DNA from: JBJHDF01 sp050486405
Lineage (GTDB): Bacteria; Pseudomonadota; Gammaproteobacteria; Pseudomonadales; Cellvibrionaceae
Direction of reading: 5' to 3'
Assembly: GCA_050486405.1 (NCBI GenBank)
Contig: JBJHDF010000008.1
Location: 62,001-126,000, forward strand
Length of the DNA stretch: 64,000 nucleotides
Under the pieces are notes generated by a model. That model was not told the DNA's origin and made no database searches. It saw only the letters and a list, made by a program, of their open reading frames with translations. How positions within the stretch are numbered: the first letter of the stretch is position 1; every line of letters starts with the position of its first letter. The position numbers were made by a program, and so were the translations under genes. This document shows positions 34,881 to 41,503 of the stretch, piece by piece.

Positions 34881-36221
34881 TCACACAAACCCGCCGGCCT
34901 CCCTCTGGGGCGCATATATTTGCTCAGGCTTGGGGATGTAGGACAGATTGGCAAACCTGGAAAATTGCAGTTGTGTGGCCAGGTAATCCGTTCCAATTTC
35001 GCCGTTTCTGAACTTTGCGGTAATGATCTCTGCTATCCCGCTGTGCGGAGTATCAGGGTTGTAAACCTCATCCCGGTAGATGAAGCTGATGATGTCAGCG
35101 TCTTGCTCAATCTGCCCCGTCTCGCGAAGGTCGGCCAGCTTGGGGCGTCTGTCTGGACGGTCTTCACACTTACGCGACAGTTGGCTCAGCGCCAGCACGG
35201 GCGCACCGATCGTCTTAGCCATCACTTTCAACTTTCGGCTGACTTCACTCACAATGTCAAACCGGCTTTTCCCTGGGGCGGTCATCAACTGCAAGTAGTC
35301 CACAACAACCAAACCAATGTTTCCCCGCTTCGCAAATTTGCGCGCTATCCCCAGCGCTCGGTTCACGTCAATGGCGGGGATTTCGATAATGTGGATTTTC
35401 AAATTCTTGAGTTGGACGACTCCGGCAGAGAGCTTCGGCCATTGGTCATCGGCCAGCTTCCCGCTACGGACAACATCCGTGCTCAGGCCGGAGGCTGAGC
35501 AAACAAGCCGATCCGCCAACTGCTCCTTGCTCATTTCCATCGAGAAAACCAACACCTCCTTGCCGGTCTTGGCCACGCTCTGGGCGATATTCATGGCCAA
35601 CGCAGTCTTGCCCTGAGACGGCCGCGCCGCAACCACCCAGAGATCGGTCGGCTCAATGAATAACCGCCTGTCCAGGGACTCGAATCCGGTTTTTATTGTG
35701 TCGACAACCCGGCCGCGAAACTTGTCATCAATCCGCTGTACGCAGTTTTTCAGAACCTGCTCGAAGGGCGTTGCTTCCACTGCGTCATGTCGCTCCAGTG
35801 CGGCAAACTCGCCGTGCAGGAGATTCATCTTGTCATCCACAGGAACGGACTCGTCGTCGCCAATTTCGGCAATGCGGCGACCGGCATCGGCAATCCTGCG
35901 CTCAATGGCCCGGTCAGCAACGATGCGCCCGTAGGCCAGGATGTTGGTGGCTGACGGGGTGTTGTGGGACAGCTCCACCAAATAACCGATTCCGCCATCA
36001 ACCCGCGCAAGCTCCCCGCGCTCATGCATGTGCTCTGCCAGCGTCAGGTGATCCACAGACTGGCCATCGTTGATCATGTCGAGGATGGCGGAAAAAATCA
36101 TCCGGTGGTCGCCTCGGTAAAAATCCTCTGCGAATAAAAACTCCTGCAGGGCATCAATCCGCTCGGGATTGAATAACAACCCGCCGATCACGCTCTGCTC
36201 TGCCTCGATGCTGTATCTCAT
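34881..36221 (-). CDS. DnaB-type replicative helicase (446 aa)
   Basis: N-terminal DnaB domain (about 1-100, SIEAEQSVIGGLL) and C-terminal RecA-like domain with Walker A ARPSQGKT (199-206), Walker B LVVVDYLQLM (Asp308) and the late motif DADIISFIYRDEVY. ATG 36,221 overlaps the preceding stop as ATGA. It would unwind DNA at the phage replication fork, loaded by the DUF1376 protein encoded just upstream. Confidence 0.9.
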   Translation of the reverse strand: MRYSIEAEQSVIGGLLFNPERIDALQEFLFAEDFYRGDHRMIFSAILDMINDGQSVDHLTLAEHMHERGELARVDGGIGYLVELSHNTPSATNILAYGRIVADRAIERRIADAGRRIAEIGDDESVPVDDKMNLLHGEFAALERHDAVEATPFEQVLKNCVQRIDDKFRGRVVDTIKTGFESLDRRLFIEPTDLWVVAARPSQGKTALAMNIAQSVAKTGKEVLVFSMEMSKEQLADRLVCSASGLSTDVVRSGKLADDQWPKLSAGVVQLKNLKIHIIEIPAIDVNRALGIARKFAKRGNIGLVVVDYLQLMTAPGKSRFDIVSEVSRKLKVMAKTIGAPVLALSQLSRKCEDRPDRRPKLADLRETGQIEQDADIISFIYRDEVYNPDTPHSGIAEIITAKFRNGEIGTDYLATQLQFSRFANLSYIPKPEQIYAPQREAGGFV

Positions 36222-36976
36222 GCCGCCTCCTGATTTTTCATGGCAGCCATGGCCTGCCGCCCCTTGGTGGTCAACTGGTACCCAGATCCGTCGTGCCACC
36301 ACAGCTCAAACCAGTTCCCGCGAACCGCTCGATTGAATACCGCTCGCCAGTCCTTGTATTTTTTGTCAACCAGGGAGTACCGGGCCTTGAATTCAACCCA
36401 GGTTGCTCGCAGGTACTCTGCTGGTATGCCAGCCCGCTCGGCGTAATCAAACACCGGATCGTCGTCAGGGATGGGCTTCTCCCCCGCCTCCCTGAGTCGA
36501 TCAAGCCAACCAGGGAAAGTGACCAGCGGTTTACCGCTGGGTTTTTTTGCTTGTTTTTTATTACTTTGGTTATTGGTTATTGGTTCTTGGTTAGGTGGCG
36601 ATTCGTTATTGCTTTGTGCACCATCCGTGCACGGTTCGTGCACGTTTCGTTTCCCTTTTCTACGGTTTGCCTCACGCTCTCTGGCTATTTTTGCGTTTTG
36701 TTTGGCCTTTTCGTGGTACGCCTCCAGCTCCTCCTGGATGCGCTTTTGTATGTACTTGTCGCCCTCAAGTGTGAAGAATTTACCCAAAACAAACTCAACT
36801 GCGGCCACTTCCTCGGGCGTTCTTGCCCAAGTCCAGTCGATTGCCTCCTCCTTGGTGGGGAACTGTTCACGGTCATAGCACGAGTCGATCAAAAGCGTGT
36901 ACGCTCCGTGCTCCAGCATCGACAGTCGGCCGGCTTTTTTGGCGTAATCGCCCAGGTTTCGTTTGTAGTAGTGCAT
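36218..36976 (-). CDS. DUF1376 replication initiator (252 aa)
   Basis: The N-terminus (HYYKRNLGDYAKKAGRLSM, then EHGAYTLLIDSCYDREQ) is typical of DUF1376/YdaU phage replication proteins. A charged, Asn/Gln-rich linker (about 115-150) leads to a C-terminal helical domain (about 155-252), like the partner-binding region of lambda O/DnaT-type proteins. The start is ATG 36,976; a GTG one codon earlier overlaps the previous stop. It probably binds the origin and loads the helicase. Confidence 0.75.
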   Translation of the reverse strand: MHYYKRNLGDYAKKAGRLSMLEHGAYTLLIDSCYDREQFPTKEEAIDWTWARTPEEVAAVEFVLGKFFTLEGDKYIQKRIQEELEAYHEKAKQNAKIAREREANRRKGKRNVHEPCTDGAQSNNESPPNQEPITNNQSNKKQAKKPSGKPLVTFPGWLDRLREAGEKPIPDDDPVFDYAERAGIPAEYLRATWVEFKARYSLVDKKYKDWRAVFNRAVRGNWFELWWHDGSGYQLTTKGRQAMAAMKNQEAA

Positions 36977-37203
36977 CACTCACCGGCCCCCAGGTGGGCG
37001 TCCATATTGATCCCCGCCCGCCTCAGCTTGTCGTGCAAGCGGTCGGTCATTCTCTGCTTCTGAGCCTCACTGCGGCACTTGCAGAGCCACACAAACCGAT
37101 CAAGGCAATACCAAGCCGCCCGCCGGGCGCCCAGCGCCAACAGCAGACGAAACAGTTGCCGCCAGACGGCAATGCGGATCTCGTGAAACCAGTCTCTTAG
37201 CAT
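36976..37203 (-). CDS. Small basic protein before the replication genes (75 aa)
   Basis: Amphipathic, Arg-rich and helical, with RQLFRLLLALGARRAAW near residue 20, and a hydrophilic C-terminus. No known domain. It is the first gene after an attenuator-like terminator at 37,227-37,250 and is translationally coupled with the DUF1376 gene. Confidence 0.5.
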   Translation of the reverse strand: MLRDWFHEIRIAVWRQLFRLLLALGARRAAWYCLDRFVWLCKCRSEAQKQRMTDRLHDKLRRAGINMDAHLGAGE

Positions 37204-37226
37204 TATTTAGGCCCCCGAAAAAACAG

Positions 37227-37250
37227 AAAAAAGCCCCCTCTGCAGGGGGC
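37227..37250 (-). terminator. Terminator between early regulators and replication genes
   Basis: Minus strand GCCCCCT, GCAG loop, AGGGGGC and six T. Early leftward transcripts would meet it after the ribbon-helix-helix gene, so replication genes may need antitermination or read-through. Confidence 0.85.
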
Positions 37251-37267
37251 GCAATCGTAGCCTTCCG

Positions 37268-37528
37268 TTAGCTTGCGAGACTGAACATACTGGGATCGTC
37301 GTTGGCGGCCTCCTGCTGGGCCAGGCGCAATTGCACTTGAACCAGGAGGTCGCCACGGGTTGGGCGACAGCCGCGAACGTATCGAGCCACCACCAGTGCG
37401 GCGTCACGAATGAAGGCCGCCCGCTCCCGGCCGGCGTCCACAGAAGCCTGGTCAATTTCGGCTTGCTCGTAGTCGCTCAGGTAAATGCGGACATGGTTTT
37501 CACGAACGCGCTTTCTGTCTTTGTACAT
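37268..37528 (-). CDS. Ribbon-helix-helix-like regulator (86 aa)
   Basis: RVRENHVRIYLSDYEQAEID is a plausible beta-strand and helix A, and RERAAFIRDAALVVARY helix B of an Arc/CopG-type ribbon-helix-helix domain (about 12-52). The C-terminus is helical. It is the second gene of the early leftward operon, after the Cro-like gene, and may repress early transcription or control copy number. Confidence 0.6.
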   Translation of the reverse strand: MYKDRKRVRENHVRIYLSDYEQAEIDQASVDAGRERAAFIRDAALVVARYVRGCRPTRGDLLVQVQLRLAQQEAANDDPSMFSLAS

Positions 37529-37537
37529 GGGAACCCC

Positions 37538-37759
37538 CTATGCTGCTGATGAACCGACCATCCCAAAATGCTCAAGCACCTCTTTGATGCTCACCTGCCC
37601 ATTGCTTTCATGGGCCAGCGCCTCGCGCAGCGGCTTTCTGGGCTCCTTGTTTGCGGTCAGTATGTGAATGCGGAGATACGCCGGCGTAGTTCCGCACCGG
37701 CGGGCGTAGTCCTCCCGCTCTTCCGAGGACAAGGATCTGATGTAATCAGCCAGCTTCAT
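37538..37759 (-). CDS. Cro/YdaS-like repressor (73 aa)
   Basis: KLADYIRSLSSEEREDYARR followed by CGTTPAYLRIHI is a helix-turn-helix region of the YdaS/Cro type, and the protein is about the length of lambda Cro (66 residues). ATG 37,759 has a GGAGGCAGC ribosome binding site. It is divergent from the CI-like gene and separated from it by the operator region, the classical immunity layout. Confidence 0.75.
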   Translation of the reverse strand: MKLADYIRSLSSEEREDYARRCGTTPAYLRIHILTANKEPRKPLREALAHESNGQVSIKEVLEHFGMVGSSAA

Positions 37760-37787
37760 GCTGCCTCCAATAGAAATACCTCTGCAA

Positions 37788-37817
37788 AAGGTACCCCACG
37801 GGTACATTTACTGTCAA
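37788..37817 (-). promoter_or_regulatory. Early leftward promoter with operator O1
   Basis: Minus strand TTGACA (37,817-37,812), 18-bp spacer, TACCTT (37,793-37,788). The spacer contains the 15-bp inverted repeat GTACCCCACGGGTAC (plus-strand 37,791-37,805). It would drive the Cro-like gene and replication genes and be shut off by the repressor. Confidence 0.65.
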
Positions 37818-37823
37818 CCTTTT

Positions 37824-37852
37824 TTGTTCTTTACCTTTAAGGTACTTATTGC
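37824..37852 (+). promoter_or_regulatory. Candidate repressor promoter overlapping operator O2
   Basis: TTGTTC (37,824-37,829), 17-bp spacer, TATTGC (37,847-37,852), all before the ATG at 37,866. The spacer contains the inverted repeat TACCTTTAAGGTA (37,832-37,844), matching the O1/O4 operator motif. The -10 is weak, as expected for a maintenance promoter. Confidence 0.45.
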
Positions 37853-37865
37853 GATATTGGAAGCC

Positions 37866-38204
37866 ATGGATATAACTGAAATCAGGTACAGGAACGCGAG
37901 GCTACTGGTGGCGCAGTCCGGCAGCCTGCAGGCGTTCGCGGACAAAATCGGAAAGGTGCCCACCCAAGCCAGCGCTTTCGCTGGGCGCAATCCCAGAAAA
38001 GGCATCGGGCGGAAAATTGCCAGGGAAATTGAGGCGGCATTCGGAAAGCCACATGGTTGGCTTGATCAACTGCACGACTCTGGCACCGACAGCACCCTGG
38101 GCCAGATCGCGCAGGAGATCACCGACTTCAACCAGGGCGAGCTGGCGGAACTGATGGCCCAGATCGACCTGATAAAGCGCCGCAAGCGCGGCGAGCTCGG
38201 ATAG
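37866..38204 (+). CDS. CI-like prophage repressor (112 aa)
   Basis: The first 70 residues hold a helix-turn-helix region (SLQAFADKIGKVPTQASAFA) and the last 30 are helical. No LexA/S24 autoprotease domain is present. The ATG at 37,866 (MDITEIRY) is chosen because it follows the operator region and the protein-like sequence starts there; longer frames would cross the operators. Divergent from the Cro-like gene. It would keep the prophage silent by binding the GTACC-type operators. Confidence 0.75.
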   Translation: MDITEIRYRNARLLVAQSGSLQAFADKIGKVPTQASAFAGRNPRKGIGRKIAREIEAAFGKPHGWLDQLHDSGTDSTLGQIAQEITDFNQGELAELMAQIDLIKRRKRGELG

Positions 38205-38307
38205 CCCGGGCGGCTGCCAGCACCCGCTCCAGCTCCTGGGCAGTCAGGGTTTTGCAGTGTTTCAGCACGGCATCTGCCGTCATGGGTTTTATTGTCTCTC
38301 GGTCCAT
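38128..38307 (-). CDS. Small antisense-overlapping protein (59 aa)
   Basis: ATG 38,307 has a good ribosome binding site (GAAGGA, eight bases upstream). The first 40 residues look like a real helical protein (LTAQELERVLAAARAIRARR). The last 20 residues run antisense to the 3' end of the repressor gene (77 bp overlap). It is alone on this strand in this stretch, so its expression could interfere with the repressor mRNA. Could be a chance frame. Confidence 0.4.
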   Translation of the reverse strand: MDRETIKPMTADAVLKHCKTLTAQELERVLAAARAIRARRACGALSGRSGPSVPPARPG

Positions 38308-38382
38308 AATGACGTCCTTCTGAAGGTTTTATGGCCGAATACTGTAGATTCTTGCGACAGACTTCACAAAATGGGGGTGGGT

Positions 38383-38775
38383 ATGGGGTTTTTCAGTAGG
38401 CTTAGAGCCACCAATCGCCAAGCTAAGGTGGCGGCCAACGTATCTGTATACCTGGAGCTGGCCGGAGCCAAACACATTGGGTTTAGTGCCGATGATTTGG
38501 CGACGGAGATTACCGTGCGGGCCATCCATCATATGCCGAACTTCTTTAATCCAAGCGACCCCATAGCGCCCCAGGTTCTCCCGCTCACTGCCCTTGTCCT
38601 TGCGTCGGCGGCGGATACAGAAAGTATTGTTGGCTGCGCATGTCAATCCGCAGCAGAGTCCGCCATTCGTGATGCTATCGGCAGACTCAAGTTCCTTACC
38701 CCGATTGATTTATCCATGCTGCAAATAGCTTGCGATGGCGCGGGCCTTGATTTTGGCGCCGAATTGGACAAATAA
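38383..38775 (+). CDS. Unknown protein following the repressor (130 aa)
   Basis: Starts at ATG 38,383 (MGFFSRLR) after a G-rich ribosome binding site; an ATG at 38,371 is possible. N-terminal part is basic; the centre has DDLATEITVRAIHHMP and a predicted helical C-terminus with SAAESAIRDAIGRLKFL. No known domain. Its stop codon lies within the left arm of the inverted repeat at 38,772-38,795. Confidence 0.55.
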   Translation: MGFFSRLRATNRQAKVAANVSVYLELAGAKHIGFSADDLATEITVRAIHHMPNFFNPSDPIAPQVLPLTALVLASAADTESIVGCACQSAAESAIRDAIGRLKFLTPIDLSMLQIACDGAGLDFGAELDK

Positions 38776-39031
38776 GCACAGGAGGTGGCACCCATTTTTG
38801 CCTTTCACCTCCCAAGCACTGGCCGCCTGCTAATGCGTGGCGGTAGGCAACCAGCCGCCGTAAGGAGGTGATAAATATGGCATCAAAAACCAAGTGCCGC
38901 CCAGCCCGCACCGCGGGTAAGTCTGGGCCGAAGACCGTAACGGTGAAGCCTCACAAACGGTCCACGCCCAAGTCACTCCCTAAGTGCCGGTGATGGGCAA
39001 CTAAGGGATGGGTGCCACCTCCTGTGCTTAT
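38772..39031. repeat. 260-bp element bounded by 24-bp perfect inverted repeats
   Basis: Positions 38,772-38,795 are the exact reverse complement of 39,008-39,031. Each arm contains AGGAGGTG or its complement. The 212-bp interior encodes a 38-residue protein and holds an additional anti-SD-like TCACCTCC (38,805-38,812). No direct target duplication is evident at its edges. It may be a large RNA stem-loop, a small mobile element or both. Confidence 0.85.
38877..38993 (+). CDS. Micro-protein inside the inverted-repeat element (38 aa)
   Basis: ATG 38,877 follows an almost ideal ribosome binding site (TAAGGAGGTGATAAAT). The protein is very basic, about one third Lys and Arg, with two Cys near the ends (MASKTKCRPARTAGKSGP at the start, PKSLPKCR at the end), no hydrophobic core and many Pro/Thr/Ser. 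Such a peptide could bind nucleic acid or the ribosome. The SD is complementary to TCACCTCC 51 bp upstream and to the right repeat arm, so translation is probably controlled by RNA folding. Confidence 0.6.
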   Translation: MASKTKCRPARTAGKSGPKTVTVKPHKRSTPKSLPKCR

Positions 39032-39123
39032 CTGTAAAGCCTTCCCAATAACCAATTATTAACTCCCTCCCAGCCCTCTCCCTGACTGGCTTCCGGCCAT
39101 TTTAGCAAACTTTTTTAAAAAAT

Positions 39124-39166
39124 GTACCTTTTGGGTGTTGACTTAAATGTACCCTTGAGGTACTTT
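39124..39166 (+). promoter_or_regulatory. Early rightward promoter with operators O3 and O4
   Basis: TTGACT (39,138-39,143), 17-bp spacer, TACTTT (39,161-39,166). The 15-bp inverted repeat GTACCCTTGAGGTAC lies at 39,149-39,163 and a weaker copy, GTACCTTTTGGGTGT, at 39,124-39,138. The layout of -35, TAAATGTACCC and GGTAC is the same as that at the Cro-like promoter, so one repressor could silence both arms. It would start transcription about 35 nt before the GTG at 39,209. Confidence 0.65.
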
Positions 39167-39208
39167 TATCCCCACAAACCACGAAAAACCAGAAAGCCGG
39201 GGGTTAAT

Positions 39209-40168
39209 GTGCCAGACAAAAAAATAACCGCTTACAAGGGGTTCAGCAGCGACCTGACGTGTCGTGGGTTCCAGTACGAGATCGGCCAGACCTACACCCA
39301 TGAAGGCCACATAGAGATATGCCAAACCGGGTTCCATGCCTGCGAACACCCCTTGGATGTATTCGGCTACTACGAACCTGCGGGTAATCGGTTCGCCCTT
39401 GTTGAGCTGTCTGGCGAAATGGCTGGCGGGGACGGTGATACCAAAATCGCTGCAGCAACCATCACTATCAAAGCAGAAATTCAAATCCCGGACATGGTGA
39501 AAGCGGCTGTCGATTACGTTTTCGCGCGCGCCAAGTGGTTTAAGAGAAGCCACGTTATCAGAGACCTGGGTGCCGCATCAGCCACCGGCAACTGGGGTGC
39601 CGCATCAGCCACCGGCTACCGGGGTGCCGCATCAGCCACCGGCTACCGGGGTGCCGCATCAGCCACCGGCGTCCGGGGTGCCGCATCAGCCACCGGCGTC
39701 CAGGGTGCCGCATCAGCCACCGGCGACCGGGGTGCCGCATCAGCCACCGGCTACCAGGGTGCCGCATCAGCCACCGGCGACCGGGGTGCCGCATCAGCCA
39801 CCGGCAACTGGGGTGCCGCATCAGCCACCGGCTACCGGGGTGCCGCATCAGCCACCGGCGTCCGGGGTGCCGCATCAGCCACCGGCTACCAGGGTGCCGC
39901 ATCAGCCACCGGCGTCCAGGGTGCCGCATCAGCCACCGGCGTCCAGGGTGCCGCATCAGCCACCGGCGACCGGGGTGCCGCAATGGCATGCGGCAGGGGC
40001 GGAAGAGCCAAGGCCAGCGAGGGCTCTGCAATTTTCCTGGTTGAGCGCAACGACAGCTGGGAAATCATCCACGTCTGGGCTGGTATTGCAGGCCGCGACG
40101 GCATTCTGCCCGACACGTTTTACACGCTCGACGACGGGCGGCCGGTCATCGTGGAGGGCCAATCATGA
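39209..40168 (+). CDS. DUF7666-like protein with GAASATGxx repeats (319 aa)
   Basis: Residues about 5-115 match the DUF7666 pattern of phage proteins (ITAYKGFSSDLTCRGFQYE, then FHACEHPLDVFGYY). Residues 121-255 are fifteen perfect 9-residue repeats GAASATG plus two variable residues, and one degenerate unit follows. Repeats with G-A-x-A-x-G spacing are likely to form a left-handed beta-roll like YadA-type heads. The C-terminal 55 residues (IFLVERNDSWEIIHVW) form a cap. GTG 39,209 has a GGGGG ribosome binding site; an ATG at 39,122 lies in the operator and is rejected. First gene of the rightward early operon. Confidence 0.7.
   Translation: MPDKKITAYKGFSSDLTCRGFQYEIGQTYTHEGHIEICQTGFHACEHPLDVFGYYEPAGNRFALVELSGEMAGGDGDTKIAAATITIKAEIQIPDMVKAAVDYVFARAKWFKRSHVIRDLGAASATGNWGAASATGYRGAASATGYRGAASATGVRGAASATGVQGAASATGDRGAASATGYQGAASATGDRGAASATGNWGAASATGYRGAASATGVRGAASATGYQGAASATGVQGAASATGVQGAASATGDRGAAMACGRGGRAKASEGSAIFLVERNDSWEIIHVWAGIAGRDGILPDTFYTLDDGRPVIVEGQS
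39569..40000 (+). repeat. Fifteen 27-bp coding tandem repeats plus one degenerate unit
   Basis: Fifteen 27-bp units run from 39,569 to 39,973, followed by a degenerate sixteenth to 40,000. The first 21 bases encode GAASATG and are identical; only the last two codons change (Asn-Trp, Tyr-Arg, Val-Arg, Val-Gln, Asp-Arg or Tyr-Gln). No CRISPR-like spacer structure. Confidence 0.95.
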
Positions 40169-40521
40169 GAATGCAGCGCTGCAGGGTATCCGACGACGAA
40201 CTTCGTCACGACCAAGCCCAGGCCCGGGCGACCGCCCAGTTTGAGCAAGAGGCGCCCGACATGCGCGAGCGGGTCGAGGATCTTGCCCGGGACTTCATTC
40301 AGGGTCTGCCGGTCGCCATCCAGCGGTATGGCCGGCCCTACACCCGGGAAGACCTGCTGTGCGACGTGTACGAGCACGATCTGCACGACCGGGCGGTTTT
40401 TGCGGCCTGTGCCGGTGACCCAGACCCCATGAGGGATCTGGTTATCCGCTGCGCTCAGCGGGCCGCTGCTGTGCACCTGTATGGTGAGTGCACCGCTGAT
40501 GACTTGGGGTTTATGCCATGA
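40165..40521 (+). CDS. Unknown acidic helical protein (118 aa)
   Basis: Overlaps the repeat protein gene by 4 bp (ATGA). Contains ERVEDLARDFIQGLPVAIQR and YTREDLLCDVYEHDLHD, probably helices. No known domain. It lies in the early operon upstream of bet, in which small unknown genes often modulate host nucleases. Confidence 0.55.
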   Translation: MRMQRCRVSDDELRHDQAQARATAQFEQEAPDMRERVEDLARDFIQGLPVAIQRYGRPYTREDLLCDVYEHDLHDRAVFAACAGDPDPMRDLVIRCAQRAAAVHLYGECTADDLGFMP

Positions 40522-40742
40522 AAATCGAAACCATAGTCAACAAAGACGGCAGCACGGCAGTAGTCAGCTTCCAGCGCCTGCCGCACAAGCCCGGCCACCA
40601 GGCCCGCCGCACAGTGGGCTTCATCTGCGAGGCCGACAGCATTGCCGAAGCCACCAAAGGCACCGTGGAAATGATGGCCCACTACTGCACATTAACCGGC
40701 GAAAGCCCCTCTTTGATCATTGATAGGACGGAGTTTTTATGA
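40518..40742 (+). CDS. Small unknown early protein (74 aa)
   Basis: ATGA overlap with the previous gene and 4-bp overlap with bet. Basic N-terminal half with VVSFQRLPHKPGHQARR and a helical C-terminal half. No known domain; short proteins at this place in other phages are Gam-like or unknown, but this one is too short for Gam. Confidence 0.5.
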   Translation: MKIETIVNKDGSTAVVSFQRLPHKPGHQARRTVGFICEADSIAEATKGTVEMMAHYCTLTGESPSLIIDRTEFL

Positions 40743-41503
40743 GCCAGCAAAATCAAATCCAAGTCGTACCCGACAGCTTGGTTCGCACCGTAGCCAGCAG
40801 CTGCGGATTGGACACTCAAGACCTGGACGTTAGTGGCTTCAAGAAGACCCTGATGCGCACAGTCATCAAGGACGATAGGGCCGCACCGGAGCAAATCGCC
40901 GCATTCCTGATGGTGGCCAAGGAATACAAGCTGAACCCGATCACAAAGGAAATCTATGCCTTCCCAGACAAATCCGGCGGCATCCAGCCCATCGTGTCCA
41001 TTGATGGTTGGCTGAAGATCATCAACAGCCACCCGCAGTTCAACGGCATGGAGTTCGAGGACAAGCTGGACGACAAGGGCGGCATCCTGTCGATCACCTG
41101 CCGCATCTTCCGAAAAGACCGGGAGCACCCCATTGTGGTGACCGAATACATGGCCGAGTGCGCCCGAGGAACCGAACCGTGGAAGAAGTGGCCAGCTCGC
41201 ATGTTGCGCCACAAGGCCGCCATTCAGGCCGCCCGCTACGCCTTTGGTTTCTCTGGGATCATCGAGCCGGATGAGTACGAGCGCGGCGTGGAGGCTGGCG
41301 GTTTTGGCGGTCGCACAGAGCCCCAGCGGCAAGAGCGCGAGATCTACTCGGAAGATCAGTTCTTGGGATTGATTGAGAAGTATGGCCCGGTCATTGAGTC
41401 TGGCAAAAAAACCGCTGACCAGGTTATTGCGACACTGGAATCAAAAGCCGCACTGACCGGTGAGCAAAAAGCCCAGCTAAAACAAATTGAGGTGGCCGCA
41501 TGA
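40739..41503 (+). CDS. bet: Recombination protein Bet (254 aa)
   Basis: Single-strand annealing protein of the Red-beta family, 261 residues in lambda. Visible signatures are MVAKEYKLNPITKEIYAFP, GGIQPIVSIDGWLKIIN and KWPARMLRHKAAIQAARYAFG. The acidic C-terminal part is less conserved and may contact SSB. It overlaps both neighbours by 4 bp, with the exonuclease directly downstream, the usual order of a two-component recombination system. Confidence 0.92.
   Translation: MSQQNQIQVVPDSLVRTVASSCGLDTQDLDVSGFKKTLMRTVIKDDRAAPEQIAAFLMVAKEYKLNPITKEIYAFPDKSGGIQPIVSIDGWLKIINSHPQFNGMEFEDKLDDKGGILSITCRIFRKDREHPIVVTEYMAECARGTEPWKKWPARMLRHKAAIQAARYAFGFSGIIEPDEYERGVEAGGFGGRTEPQRQEREIYSEDQFLGLIEKYGPVIESGKKTADQVIATLESKAALTGEQKAQLKQIEVAA

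Noticed and set aside
39569..40000. CRISPR array
   Set aside because: The units are directly adjacent with no unique spacers of constant length, and they are in frame with a coding sequence.
39558..40244. Repetitive frames on both strands over the 27-bp repeats
   Set aside because: A 27-bp repeat keeps all frames open. Only the plus-strand frame with GAASATG repeats has conserved flanking domains.
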